Shown here in pieces: positions 26,530 through 35,036 of a stretch of DNA of 64,000 nucleotides. The stretch's first letter is position 1, and the number at the start of each line of letters is the position of its first letter. The notes beneath the pieces are model-generated. The model worked only from the letters and a program-made list of their open reading frames with translations. It did no database searches and was not told the origin of the DNA. The translations under genes and the position numbers were made by a program. Source of the DNA: Methylophaga sp. UBA3192. GTDB taxonomy: Bacteria; Pseudomonadota; Gammaproteobacteria; Nitrosococcales; Methylophagaceae. The stretch lies in contig DEXE01000004.1 of NCBI GenBank assembly GCA_002363955.1, positions 164,478 to 228,477 on the forward strand, read 5' to 3'.

Positions 26530-28014
26530 ATGACTAACCATCTGATAATCCTGGAAAATATTGAAGACTGGGCGCCTTATTTTCCCAGTGCGCAGGTCAT
26601 CGCTGTGGATGATTATTTGCAAACGCCCTCACCTACTGCGAGCGAGCGTGCGCAAATTATTAACCTTTGTCATGGCTTGGAATACCTGAGCCCCGGCTAT
26701 TACTGTTCCATGGTGGCCGAAGCACGTGGGCATCGGGTAATGCCAAGTTTGCGAACCATCAATGATTTATCTCGCAAAAGCCTGTATGCCTACGACTTAT
26801 CCGATTTTGGAACACAGCTCGATAAAGTCATCGCCGCCAGCGATAAACAATCCGAGACCAGCTTTAATCTCAAAGTTTTTTTTGGCCAGTGTGAATTTAA
26901 GGGTCTGCAAAAGCTGGCCAGACAGATCTTTGAACAGTATCCCTGCCCAATCATCGAAATCGAATTCAGTCATAAAGGTCATTGGCTGATTTCGTCTATT
27001 AAAGCGGCTCCACTCAATCAGCTCAGTGACAGTGAACAGGATAATTTTGCCAATGCGCTGGATGCGTTCAGTCATAAATTATGGCGCAAACCTTCCAAAC
27101 GTCGCCAATATCGTTATGACATGGCCATTTTGCATAACCCGGATGAAAAAATGCCGCCCAGCGATGCGACGGCATTAAAACGTTTTATCGCCAGTGGTAA
27201 GCGTATCGGTATTGATGTGGAATTGATCACACCGCGAGATTATATTCGGATTGCTGAGTATGACGCCTTGTTTATCCGTGAAACAACAGCGATCCATAAT
27301 CACACCTATAAATTTGCCCGGCGGGCTGAAAGCGAGGGGTTGGTTGTCATTGATGACCCGACCTCAATTATCCGCTGCACCAATAAGATCTATCTGAAAG
27401 AACTGCTGGAAAAACATAATTTGCCAATGCCGGAATCGCATCTGCTGTATCGCAATGATAAAGCCGGTCTGGAAAAAATCGGGGCAGAAGCCACTTTTCC
27501 ACTGGTCATGAAAATTCCTGACGGTGCATTTTCCAAAGGGGTTATCAAGGTCAATAATGTTGATGAGCTGCGAAGTAACGCGGCAGAGTTTTTCCAGCAA
27601 TCGGCGATAATCTTACTGCAGGAATTTATGTTCACTGATTACGACTGGCGAATTGGTGTGTTCAACAACAAGCCAATTTATGCCTGTCAGTATTTTATGA
27701 GTAAAGGCCACTGGCAGATCTATAACCACAACACCAAAAAAGGCACCGATTCAGGTAAATCAGCCGCTGTGCCAATTTCCGAAGTACCGGAAAAAGTGCT
27801 AAAAATTGCTACAAAATCGGCGAAATTGGTGGGAGATGGGCTCTATGGTATCGATATTAAGCAAAGTGGCAGCCGGGTGGTGTTAATTGAAATTAACGAC
27901 AATCCGAGCATCGATAGCGGTGTGGAAGATGCTTATCTGGGGCCAGCTTTATATGACGATATTATGCGAGAGTTTTTGCGAAGACTGGAAGCGCGTAAAT
28001 CCCATCGCCAATAA
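26530..28014 (+). CDS. RimK-family ATP-grasp ligase with N-terminal RLAN domain
   Basis: The 494-residue protein has an N-terminal RLAN-type domain (residues 1-190; ILENIEDWAPYFPSAQVIAV, GLEYLSPGYYCSMVAEARGH) and a C-terminal RimK-like ATP-grasp domain (about 195-490; YKFARRAESEGLVVIDDPTS, FPLVMKIPDGAFSKGVIKV, LLQEFMFTDYDWRIGVFNN, GIDIKQ, VLIEINDNPSIDSGVED with the metal-binding E-x-N). ATP-grasp ligases of this type join an amino acid to a carboxylate through an acyl phosphate. Together with the divergent GNAT-C39 and DUF2817 genes it forms a predicted peptide-synthesis and processing set. A perfect bidirectional terminator follows. Confidence 0.9.
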   Translation: MTNHLIILENIEDWAPYFPSAQVIAVDDYLQTPSPTASERAQIINLCHGLEYLSPGYYCSMVAEARGHRVMPSLRTINDLSRKSLYAYDLSDFGTQLDKVIAASDKQSETSFNLKVFFGQCEFKGLQKLARQIFEQYPCPIIEIEFSHKGHWLISSIKAAPLNQLSDSEQDNFANALDAFSHKLWRKPSKRRQYRYDMAILHNPDEKMPPSDATALKRFIASGKRIGIDVELITPRDYIRIAEYDALFIRETTAIHNHTYKFARRAESEGLVVIDDPTSIIRCTNKIYLKELLEKHNLPMPESHLLYRNDKAGLEKIGAEATFPLVMKIPDGAFSKGVIKVNNVDELRSNAAEFFQQSAIILLQEFMFTDYDWRIGVFNNKPIYACQYFMSKGHWQIYNHNTKKGTDSGKSAAVPISEVPEKVLKIATKSAKLVGDGLYGIDIKQSGSRVVLIEINDNPSIDSGVEDAYLGPALYDDIMREFLRRLEARKSHRQ

Positions 28015-28030
28015 ACGGCTACGTTGAAAT

Positions 28031-28068
28031 AAAAAAGCGGTGGCTGATTATTCAGCCACCGCTTTTTT
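28031..28068. terminator. Bidirectional terminator between rimK-like and TonB receptor genes
   Basis: GCGGTGGCTGA and TCAGCCACCGC pair perfectly, flanked by AAAAAA on the left and TTTTTT on the right, so it can end both convergent transcripts. Confidence 0.9.
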
Positions 28069-28088
28069 GGTTCAGCTTATCGTCAAAC

Positions 28089-30146
28089 CTAGAACGAATA
28101 GCTGGCACCTACATGCAAGCCACGGCGTTCGCCAACAAAGTAACGGTATTGTTGACTGAAACCGTTAAAGTCTGCGCGTTCAGCATAATCCGTATCGAAC
28201 AGATTATGTACGCGGCCATAAAGTGTCAGACTCTCAGTCACTTCATGTGAGGCACGTAAATTAAACACATCATGGCCTTCATATTTTTTATCATTTGCAT
28301 CATTCAGGTAGTACTCACTCATATGCACCCATTCGAGTTCAGCACGACTTTTTGGTGTTACATTCCAGCCTAACCGGATATTGGCCATACGTTTAGGAGC
28401 TGTCACCAGATAGTTACCTTTTCCGATATTACTGGTCTCTCTGTCAAAGTCATATTCGTGCTTGGCAAAGGTGACATTGGCACCGATATCAAATAATTCA
28501 TTAAACGGATAAAACATTCCCAGTTCCAGACCGGTATGTTTGGTTTTGCCATCTGGTACGTTGATTTGTGTGCTGTCAGTAAAGAAGTAATCTTTTTTCT
28601 TCATCTGATAAGCCGCGATTTCATATTGCAGACCCTCACCAACCCGACGAACCCCTATCTCTACACTATCAATTTGTTCAGAATCTGCTGAACCGCCGGT
28701 AGCCCCACGCTGCTGAATCCGATAGAGATCTGTTGTCTGTGGTGCACGATTACCGCGCGCATAATTGATAAATGCAGCGGTATTGTCAGTCAGTTCCTGC
28801 ACCAAACCCAGTTTGGGACTCAGGTTGCTGAAAGTGTCTTTGCCACTATCCGGACGTAAATATCGGGTGTTACCCGGGATAGTCGCGGAATCGGTATTGT
28901 TGGTGTAATCGTATTTGGTGTATTCATAACGAACACCTGCAGTTACACGGGTTTTATCTAAAACCTGCCATTCAGAATGAATATATGGTGCGAGTACGGT
29001 TGCATCGACTTCATAGTCGTAGTGCACGCCCTGCGCAAATGGGCCTACAGTTGGGTTGAACTGCACTTCGGATAAATCGCCTTCCGTATATTCAATGTCG
29101 GTACCCACAATAATGGTATGACCGCCATCCAGCTCTTTGGTTAGAGCAGACAATAAGCCTGCACTGGTGTGTTTGTTCTTTTCAACCGGTTGGCCAGTCA
29201 AGAAATGCATCAAAAAATCCATTTCGGTGTGACGCACATAAGGAGTCAACCGGAGTGAGGTGCTCTCATTCAACTGACGCTCCCATTCAGTTGATAAGCG
29301 GAAAGATTTGGCATTACGGTAGGCATCAATCCCTGCCTCTTTATTAGGATTACTTCTGGCAAGACTGCCATCTTTGTAGGCTTCAAAACCTTCAATGTAA
29401 CCCGCTGTTTTCTGATTCAGATTGGTTGCACTGAAAATGGTTTTGAAACTGTCCTGATCGCCGTAATAGTCATGACGTAATGTGATTTTTTGCTGATCAT
29501 ATCCAGCATCTTCGGCATAACCATTATCCTTTGTGCCATTAACGCTGACACGGTAGCCATGGCGGCCAACAGTGTCACTGACGGTGCCTTTAAATTTATA
29601 AAGATCATGGGGGCCAACTGAAAAATCGACTTGACGCTCTAAATCCAGAGATGGTGCGCGAGTCAGGACATTAACCAAACCATGAACCGCATTGGAACCA
29701 TAAAACGCACTGCCCGGACCACGTACCACCTCAATGCCACCAGCCTGTTCATAATTGGATTCAAACAGACCATTTACATTGGCAAAACCTGCTGCACGTA
29801 AAGGAATACCGTCTTCAAGAAACAAAAATGAACCGGCACCAGCACCACCGGTTAATACAGGTGAACGAATAGAGGTCAGATGCTCCTGCCCGTTACCCCG
29901 TTGAATATTCACACCGCTGATACGATTAATGACTTCGGTGATGTGATCGGGACGCACCAAATCGATTTCTTCTTCCGAAACTTTTCCGGTATTTCCCGCT
30001 AATTCAAGAATGGGTGTGCCTGAACGTGTTCCGGTCACAACCAGTTCGTCAAGCGATAAATCCTCTTCTTCCTGGGCGTGTGCTGGTAAGGCAATATTCA
30101 GACTGGCCAAGGCCATTAATAGTGGTAGTTTTCGTAAAATCGGCAT
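28089..30146 (-). CDS. TonB-dependent outer-membrane receptor (substrate unknown)
   Basis: The 685-residue precursor has a signal peptide (MPILRKLPLLMALASLNIAL, cut after AHA), a TonB-box-like start (LSLDELVVTGTR), a plug domain (VSEEEIDLVRPDHITEVINR, GGIEVVRGPGSAFYGSNAVH) and a barrel ending GLHVGASYSF. It lacks the STN signalling domain of the FecA-like receptor. Its plug is of the cobalamin/heme/copper-like class rather than the siderophore class, judged only by general appearance. I chose the start with AGGA 11 bp upstream; the frame is open for 39 more codons, but those overlap the neighbouring heat-shock promoter. It diverges from cbpA. Confidence 0.87.
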   Translation of the reverse strand: MPILRKLPLLMALASLNIALPAHAQEEEDLSLDELVVTGTRSGTPILELAGNTGKVSEEEIDLVRPDHITEVINRISGVNIQRGNGQEHLTSIRSPVLTGGAGAGSFLFLEDGIPLRAAGFANVNGLFESNYEQAGGIEVVRGPGSAFYGSNAVHGLVNVLTRAPSLDLERQVDFSVGPHDLYKFKGTVSDTVGRHGYRVSVNGTKDNGYAEDAGYDQQKITLRHDYYGDQDSFKTIFSATNLNQKTAGYIEGFEAYKDGSLARSNPNKEAGIDAYRNAKSFRLSTEWERQLNESTSLRLTPYVRHTEMDFLMHFLTGQPVEKNKHTSAGLLSALTKELDGGHTIIVGTDIEYTEGDLSEVQFNPTVGPFAQGVHYDYEVDATVLAPYIHSEWQVLDKTRVTAGVRYEYTKYDYTNNTDSATIPGNTRYLRPDSGKDTFSNLSPKLGLVQELTDNTAAFINYARGNRAPQTTDLYRIQQRGATGGSADSEQIDSVEIGVRRVGEGLQYEIAAYQMKKKDYFFTDSTQINVPDGKTKHTGLELGMFYPFNELFDIGANVTFAKHEYDFDRETSNIGKGNYLVTAPKRMANIRLGWNVTPKSRAELEWVHMSEYYLNDANDKKYEGHDVFNLRASHEVTESLTLYGRVHNLFDTDYAERADFNGFSQQYRYFVGERRGLHVGASYSF

Positions 30147-30238
30147 GAGCTGTAGTTCCTGACATTGTTGTTTTATGTAGTTTTGTAATTTTCTCATGTG
30201 GTGTTTTTGCAACACATCAGAAAAATCCTTAAAAGGCG

Positions 30239-30265
30239 TTGAAAAACGTCCTATCATCCCCATCT
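30239..30265 (+). promoter_or_regulatory. Sigma-32 heat-shock promoter for the cbpA-degQ operon
   Basis: TTGAAA, 13 bp, then CCCCATCT is an almost exact match to the RpoH consensus (CTTGAAA-N(11-16)-CCCCATNT). It ends 34 bp before the cbpA start codon, the expected distance, and precedes a co-chaperone and a DegQ protease, both classical heat-shock functions. Confidence 0.75.
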
Positions 30266-30299
30266 ATTGACCCAGATCAATTTTTATCCGAAAGAGCCC

Positions 30300-31202
30300 A
30301 TGGAATATAAAGATTATTACAAGATCCTTGGCGTAAGCCGCACTGCGACACCAGAGGAGATTAAAAAAGCTTACCGTACACTGGCGCGTAAATATCATCC
30401 TGATGTCAGCAAAGAAGCAAATGCCGAAGATAAATTCAAGGAAGTCGGTGAGGCTTATGAGGTTCTGCGCGATAAGGAAAAACGTGCCCAGTACGATCAG
30501 TTTGGCGGACAGTTTCGTCATGGTCAATCATTCTCACCACCTCCCGGCTGGGAAGAAAATGTCGGTGGTTTCGGACAGGGTAACTTCAGCAGTTTTTTTG
30601 AAAACATGTTCGGTGGCATGGGCGGAATGGGTGGCGGCCGACACGATAATTTCTTTGCCCGGGGCGAAGATGTTAACGCCAAAATTACCATCTCACTGGA
30701 AGATGCTTTTAACGGGGCGAATAAGTCTATCCGTCGTCCTGCGGGCGCAACTCAAACCGGTACTGTCAGTGTCAAGATCCCTGCGGGCATTGAACCCGGC
30801 AAGAAAATTCGCTTAACCGGCCAGGGTAAAGCCAATATGAACGGTAAGCCCGGGGATTTATACCTGGAAATCCAGATTGCTCCTCATGCGCTTTACCGAC
30901 TGGAAGGTAAGGATGTTTATCTGGATCTGCCGATTGCTCCCTGGGAGGCAGCATTGGGGGCCAAAATCACTGCGCCAACTTTAGCCGGAAAAATTAGTCT
31001 GAATATTCCGGCAGGTGCCCGGAGTGGGCAAAAAATGCGTTTGAAAGGTCGTGGCCTGCCCGGCAAAACGGCTGGAGATCAGTTTGTGGTATTGCAGATA
31101 ATGACTCCCCCAGCGACGTCTGCTGAAGCTAAAAAGCTTTATAAGCAAATGGCTGAAAAATTACCTTTTAACCCTCGTGAGAACATTGATAAAGCATTTT
31201 GA
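30300..31202 (+). CDS. cbpA: DnaJ-type co-chaperone, CbpA-like
   Basis: The 300-residue protein has a J domain (YYKILGVSRTATPEEIKKAY, with HPD at about residue 34), a glycine- and phenylalanine-rich linker (residues 75-115, FSSFFENMFGGMGGMGG), and two DnaJ C-terminal beta domains (VKIPAGIEPGKKIRLTGQGK, GDLYLEIQIAPH, NIPAGARSGQKMRLKGRGLP). It lacks the zinc-finger of true DnaJ, as CbpA does. It stimulates DnaK. The start MEYKDYYK is chosen over an upstream one because the J domain begins there. It is 10 bp from the protease gene and shares its heat-shock promoter. Confidence 0.92.
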   Translation: MEYKDYYKILGVSRTATPEEIKKAYRTLARKYHPDVSKEANAEDKFKEVGEAYEVLRDKEKRAQYDQFGGQFRHGQSFSPPPGWEENVGGFGQGNFSSFFENMFGGMGGMGGGRHDNFFARGEDVNAKITISLEDAFNGANKSIRRPAGATQTGTVSVKIPAGIEPGKKIRLTGQGKANMNGKPGDLYLEIQIAPHALYRLEGKDVYLDLPIAPWEAALGAKITAPTLAGKISLNIPAGARSGQKMRLKGRGLPGKTAGDQFVVLQIMTPPATSAEAKKLYKQMAEKLPFNPRENIDKAF

Positions 31203-31212
31203 GGAAAACAAA

Positions 31213-32604
31213 ATGATGAATAAGCTGAAATCTGCTGTTGTCTGGTTAGCTGGTATTACACTTTTAACACAGGTGGCTGTTGCGGCACTGCCTTTTCCCT
31301 GGCTTGATGATGATAGTCAGATGCCGACTCTGGCCCCCATGTTGGATCAATCCAAACCCGCCGTGGTGAATATTGCCACACGTAGCGAAGTGCGAATTCA
31401 GGATAACCCATTATTAAACGATCCTTTTTTCCGGCGTTTTTTTAACTTACCAGAGCAACAACGACCTCGAACCCGTCAGGCACAAAGCCTGGGTAGTGGC
31501 GTGATTGTTAACGCCAAAGAAGGATTGGTATTAACCAATAATCATGTGATTCAACGTGCTGATGAAATTACTGTTTCACTGCATGATGGTCGCAGTTTTC
31601 AGGCTGAAGTGGTTGGAAGTGATCCAGCTACCGATGTTGCTGTCATTCGTATTCCGCCTGAAAATCTTACTGCCTTGCCTTTAGCGGATTCAGATAGCCT
31701 GCGTGTAGGTGATTTTGTGGTGGCCATTGGCAATCCATTTGGGCTGGGCCAAACCGTAACGTCCGGTATTGTCAGTGCCTTGGGCCGAAGTGGTCTTGGC
31801 CTCGAAGGCTATGAAAACTTTATTCAAACCGATGCCTCAATCAATCCGGGTAATTCGGGTGGTGCCCTGGTCAATTTACGTGGTGAACTGGTAGGAATTA
31901 ACACAGCAATCTTTTCACCAAATCAATCCGGCAATATCGGTATCGGTTTTGCCATCCCCAGTAATTTAGTCAAACAGATTACCGACCAGTTACTTGAGCA
32001 TGGCGAAGTACGTCGTGCTTATTTGGGCGTACAGATGCAGGACATTACGCCAGAACTCGCACAAGCTTTTGGGATTGAAGATAATCGTGGGGGTGCTGTA
32101 GTCACCAATGTCATACCCGGATCAGCCGCTGAAAAATCCGGATTACAAGTGGGCGATGTAGTCACCGCTGTAGATGGTGTCTCGCTATTAAATGCGGATA
32201 ACCTGCGAAATACCATCGGTTTGTTAATGGTTGGGCAAACTATCAAACTGGATATTATTCGTGACGGAAATCCGCAGACTCTGACAGCTAAAGTAACGGA
32301 AATGCAACGGAGCACCACCAGCACACAATCCGGTGATGTTCACCCTAAACTGGCTGGTGCAACCTTTGGTGATATTGAACAGGACTCACCGGCTTACGGT
32401 AAAATACAGGGCATTATGCTGTATTCTGTCCAACGTGGCAGTCCGGCATGGAATGCTGGGTTACGCAGTTATGACATTGTCACCTCGGTAAACCGTCAAC
32501 CGGTCAGTAATCTGGAACAATTTAAACAGATGGTGACCAATCAACCGGAATTGTTATTGAATATTGTTCGGGAAAATCAAGCGATGTTCCTGTTGCTAAG
32601 ATAA
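31213..32604 (+). CDS. degQ: Periplasmic Do-type serine protease (DegQ/DegP family)
   Basis: The 463-residue protein degrades misfolded envelope proteins. It has a signal peptide (MMNKLKSAVVWLAGITLLTQ, cleaved after VAVAA), a trypsin-like domain with histidine in LTNNHVIQ, aspartate in ATDVAVIRI and serine in GNSGGALVN, then two PDZ domains (YLGVQMQDITPELAQAFGI near 290 and GIMLYSVQRGSPAWNAGLRS near 400). GAGGAAAA precedes the start; the frame is open 12 codons further upstream and overlaps cbpA. DegP, DegQ and MucD are not separated by sequence alone here; the length is closer to DegQ/MucD. Confidence 0.92.
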   Translation: MMNKLKSAVVWLAGITLLTQVAVAALPFPWLDDDSQMPTLAPMLDQSKPAVVNIATRSEVRIQDNPLLNDPFFRRFFNLPEQQRPRTRQAQSLGSGVIVNAKEGLVLTNNHVIQRADEITVSLHDGRSFQAEVVGSDPATDVAVIRIPPENLTALPLADSDSLRVGDFVVAIGNPFGLGQTVTSGIVSALGRSGLGLEGYENFIQTDASINPGNSGGALVNLRGELVGINTAIFSPNQSGNIGIGFAIPSNLVKQITDQLLEHGEVRRAYLGVQMQDITPELAQAFGIEDNRGGAVVTNVIPGSAAEKSGLQVGDVVTAVDGVSLLNADNLRNTIGLLMVGQTIKLDIIRDGNPQTLTAKVTEMQRSTTSTQSGDVHPKLAGATFGDIEQDSPAYGKIQGIMLYSVQRGSPAWNAGLRSYDIVTSVNRQPVSNLEQFKQMVTNQPELLLNIVRENQAMFLLLR

Positions 32605-32612
32605 AAAACTAT

Positions 32613-32640
32613 AGGGTGCGGAGGATCAACTCCGCACCCT
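32613..32640. terminator. Stem-loop between degQ and the convergent DUF1348 gene
   Basis: AGGGTGCGGAG and CTCCGCACCCT pair perfectly around GATCAA. A run of A lies on the left, giving a T run in the minus-strand transcript, but the right side lacks one, so it ends the convergent minus-strand gene best. Confidence 0.65.
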
Positions 32641-32656
32641 CGTATCTATGCTAAGG

Positions 32657-33133
32657 CTATAATCCCATTTGACTGAGGCTCGGATAGTCATCTGGTCTTC
32701 GACCTGAAGGCCAGGTTAATTTCCGCTCACTTTTCGCAATAGCCAGATCATTAATACTGGCGAAACGGGTTTTCATTAACCCATTTTCATCAAATTCCCA
32801 GTTTTCATTTCCATACGATCGAAACCATTGGCCACTTTCATCGTGCCATTCATAGGCAAATCTCACAGCAATCCGGTTTTCGCTATATGCCCAAAGTTCT
32901 TTAACCAGTCGGTATTCTCTTTCCTTTTGCCACTTTCTCTCCAGGAATGATTTGATCTGCTCTCGGCCCACTGGAAACTCCGAGCGATTACGCCACTGGC
33001 TATCAACGGTATAGGCCAAGGATACTTTTTCCGGGTCCCGGCTATTCCAGCCATCTTCAGCTATACGGACTTTTTGTTTGGCGGTTTCAGCGTTAAACGG
33101 GGGAAACGGTGGTTTCTGTTCTGTTTGCTGCAT
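32657..33133 (-). CDS. DUF1348 / NTF2-like protein
   Basis: The 158-residue protein belongs to the SnoaL/NTF2-like DUF1348 family: KVRIAEDGWNSRDPEKVSLA, WRNRSEFPVGREQIKSFLER, KELWAYSENRIAVRFAYEWH, GNENWEFDENGLM and a C-terminal RRPDDYPSLSQMGL. Family members are often found beside a TetR regulator, as here, and are suspected to act on small organic compounds, but no reaction is established. It diverges from the TetR gene with palindromic operators in the gap. Confidence 0.87.
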   Translation of the reverse strand: MQQTEQKPPFPPFNAETAKQKVRIAEDGWNSRDPEKVSLAYTVDSQWRNRSEFPVGREQIKSFLERKWQKEREYRLVKELWAYSENRIAVRFAYEWHDESGQWFRSYGNENWEFDENGLMKTRFASINDLAIAKSERKLTWPSGRRPDDYPSLSQMGL

Positions 33134-33167
33134 GATTTTATCTCCTGCAATAGATGTATACCGATTT

Positions 33168-33205
33168 GTCTACCCACAGAATAGACAGATCAGTCTACCT
33201 CTGTC
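33168..33205. promoter_or_regulatory. Palindromic operator region for the TetR-type regulator
   Basis: The 16-mer TAGACAGATCAGTCTA (33182-33197) is a near-perfect palindrome, and further half sites GTCTA (33168-33172) and CTGTC (33201-33205) flank it. It lies between the divergent DUF1348 and TetR genes. Confidence 0.65.
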
Positions 33206-33235
33206 AAACTGGCACTAAATTTGTGAGAAATGATT

Positions 33236-33811
33236 ATGGATAAACGCCAGCAATTAATTCATACCGCATTTGATCTGTTTTACCGAAATGGAATTCATGC
33301 TGTTGGGATTAATCAGATCCTGCAGACAGCAGGTATCGCCAAAAAAACGCTATACAACCACTTTGCCAGTAAAGATGAATTGATTCAGGCAGTAGTCGAA
33401 TACCGCGATGAAAATTTCTATTACTGGTTAGCTGGCAGATTGGAACAGGTCAAACCTGGATATGATGGCCTTAATGAACTGTTTGATGCGGTAGATGACT
33501 GGATAAATAACCGCGTCAAATTACTCGCTGACTTTCATGGCTGTTTTTTTATTAACACCTGTGCTGAATTTAACGACCCGCATCACCCACTCCATCAACA
33601 ATGTCAGCAACATAAACAACGGATAAATACTTTAATCGAAAGACAGATCCGCGCCCTGGGAATACTTGAACCAGCTATTCAACGGGTGACACAGTCAATC
33701 AGCCTGTTAAAAGAAGGAGCCATCGTAATGGCCCATGTCCAGGGAGATTTAACGGCCGCAAACAAGGCAAAAGATATGGCCTGGATTGTGTTGGCCGCTT
33801 ATCTTAGTTAA
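33236..33811 (+). CDS. TetR/AcrR-family transcriptional regulator
   Basis: The 191-residue protein has a typical N-terminal helix-turn-helix (LIHTAFDLFYRNGIHAVGIN, then QILQTAGIAKKTLYNHFASKDELI) and a helical ligand domain. It probably represses the divergent DUF1348 gene and itself through the palindromes in the gap. I chose the second of two closely spaced ATG codons because GAGAA stands 7 bp before it; the first is at 33230. The ligand is unknown. Confidence 0.88.
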   Translation: MDKRQQLIHTAFDLFYRNGIHAVGINQILQTAGIAKKTLYNHFASKDELIQAVVEYRDENFYYWLAGRLEQVKPGYDGLNELFDAVDDWINNRVKLLADFHGCFFINTCAEFNDPHHPLHQQCQQHKQRINTLIERQIRALGILEPAIQRVTQSISLLKEGAIVMAHVQGDLTAANKAKDMAWIVLAAYLS

Positions 33812-33825
33812 AAATAATTGTTCCA

Positions 33826-34761
33826 TTATTTAAGCAGCTGTTGAATATTTTCAGCATATTGCGCTTCTGTTAATGGCATATAACCGGTGAAATGCAACCA
33901 GGTGACCATATTAGAAAAATAGTGTGTTAAAAACACCTTCAGGTTAGCTTTGTCTTCCAGAGACTGTTTATTCACATACAGAAATAATGGTCTTGAAAAT
34001 GGGGTGTATTGTCCATTTGCCACGGTTTCAATTGAGGGGTAAACAGGGCCATTTCCATTATCAATTGGCACCAGTTTCAAAGTATCCCAATGACGGTGAT
34101 AGCCACCAATACCAAAAAATCCCAGGGCATTTTTATCTTTAGCAATATGCTCTGCCAAATACTCTTCATCCTCGCTGGCAACATAGTCGGAACGACTTTC
34201 CCGGGTGACTCCTGTTACCTGCGTTGTAAAGTAATCATAGGTACCGGAATCCTGACCTCTGCCATATAGCGATAACAACTTATCAGGCCATTCCGGTCTC
34301 ACCTGATTCCAACTCATAATTTCATCTTCGCTTTGCTTAGACCAGATAGTTCTTAACTCTTCCAGCGTCAGTGAATCCACCCAATCATTGCCCGAGTGCA
34401 CAACCACCGCCAGGGCATCCTGAGCTAATGGGAGCTCGACATATTCAATCTGATTTTTTGCACAGAGTGCAACTTCTTCAGCATTGATAGGCCTGGAAGC
34501 ATTACTGACATCGCTTTTTCCTTCACAAAACAAACGAAAACCGGCATTGGTTCCAGAAAACTTAACCGAGATTTCGGTTTCCGGTTGCTCTCGTATAAAG
34601 CGTTTGGCGGCTTCCGTGGAGATCGGGAAAACGGTACTGGATCCATTAATGACAAGGGTATTTTCAGTAATCTTGACTTCAGACAGGTCATGCTGCTCTG
34701 AGCACCCGGTCAGCATAGCTAAAACTAGACCGGCAATCACGCTTACATATTGTTGTTTCAC
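33826..34761 (-). CDS. PstS-like phosphate-binding lipoprotein
   Basis: The 311-residue precursor has a lipoprotein signal with lipobox LTGC (Cys near residue 20), then the PstS/PBP-like pattern: LVINGSSTVFPISTEAAKRF, VKFSGTNAGFRLFCEGKSDV, SNASRPINAEE, YGRGQDSGTYDYFTTQVTG and NALGFFGIGGY. It should bind inorganic phosphate in the periplasm. The partner PstC, PstA and PstB genes are not in this window; instead it is the third gene of a unit with a small coiled-coil protein and a Na/Pi cotransporter. Confidence 0.88.
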   Translation of the reverse strand: MKQQYVSVIAGLVLAMLTGCSEQHDLSEVKITENTLVINGSSTVFPISTEAAKRFIREQPETEISVKFSGTNAGFRLFCEGKSDVSNASRPINAEEVALCAKNQIEYVELPLAQDALAVVVHSGNDWVDSLTLEELRTIWSKQSEDEIMSWNQVRPEWPDKLLSLYGRGQDSGTYDYFTTQVTGVTRESRSDYVASEDEEYLAEHIAKDKNALGFFGIGGYHRHWDTLKLVPIDNGNGPVYPSIETVANGQYTPFSRPLFLYVNKQSLEDKANLKVFLTHYFSNMVTWLHFTGYMPLTEAQYAENIQQLLK

Positions 34762-34785
34762 TGAGATTTACTCCGCCTTGTCGAA

Positions 34786-35007
34786 TTAGTCATGTTTGGG
34801 ATTTTTCAACGATTGTTTTAAATCTTCCCAGAAAATTTTCAAGCTGGTGAACTTGGTTTCCACCGCATCAAAATAGTGCTCCAGCTCATCAATTTTCTCG
34901 TGTTGCTGTGCATCCATTTCACTGGGCATGCCCGCTTCAAGTTCCTCAATGGCTTGCTTTAGTTCACGAATACGGACTTGTCTTTCATGTGGCGTTAAAT
35001 TGGACAT
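34786..35007 (-). CDS. Small coiled-coil protein, unknown
   Basis: The 73-residue acidic protein is predicted to be a single long helix pair (RQVRIRELKQAIEELEAGMP and KIDELEHYFDAVETKFTSLK). I do not recognise a family. It lies 24 bp upstream of the PstS-like gene and 29 bp downstream of the cotransporter gene, so it is probably part of the phosphate operon; the start MSNLTPHER has TGAGGTTT upstream. No hydrophobic segment is present. Confidence 0.7.
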   Translation of the reverse strand: MSNLTPHERQVRIRELKQAIEELEAGMPSEMDAQQHEKIDELEHYFDAVETKFTSLKIFWEDLKQSLKNPKHD

Positions 35008-35036
35008 GGCTTAAACCTCAAAATGATTTGTTCTGA

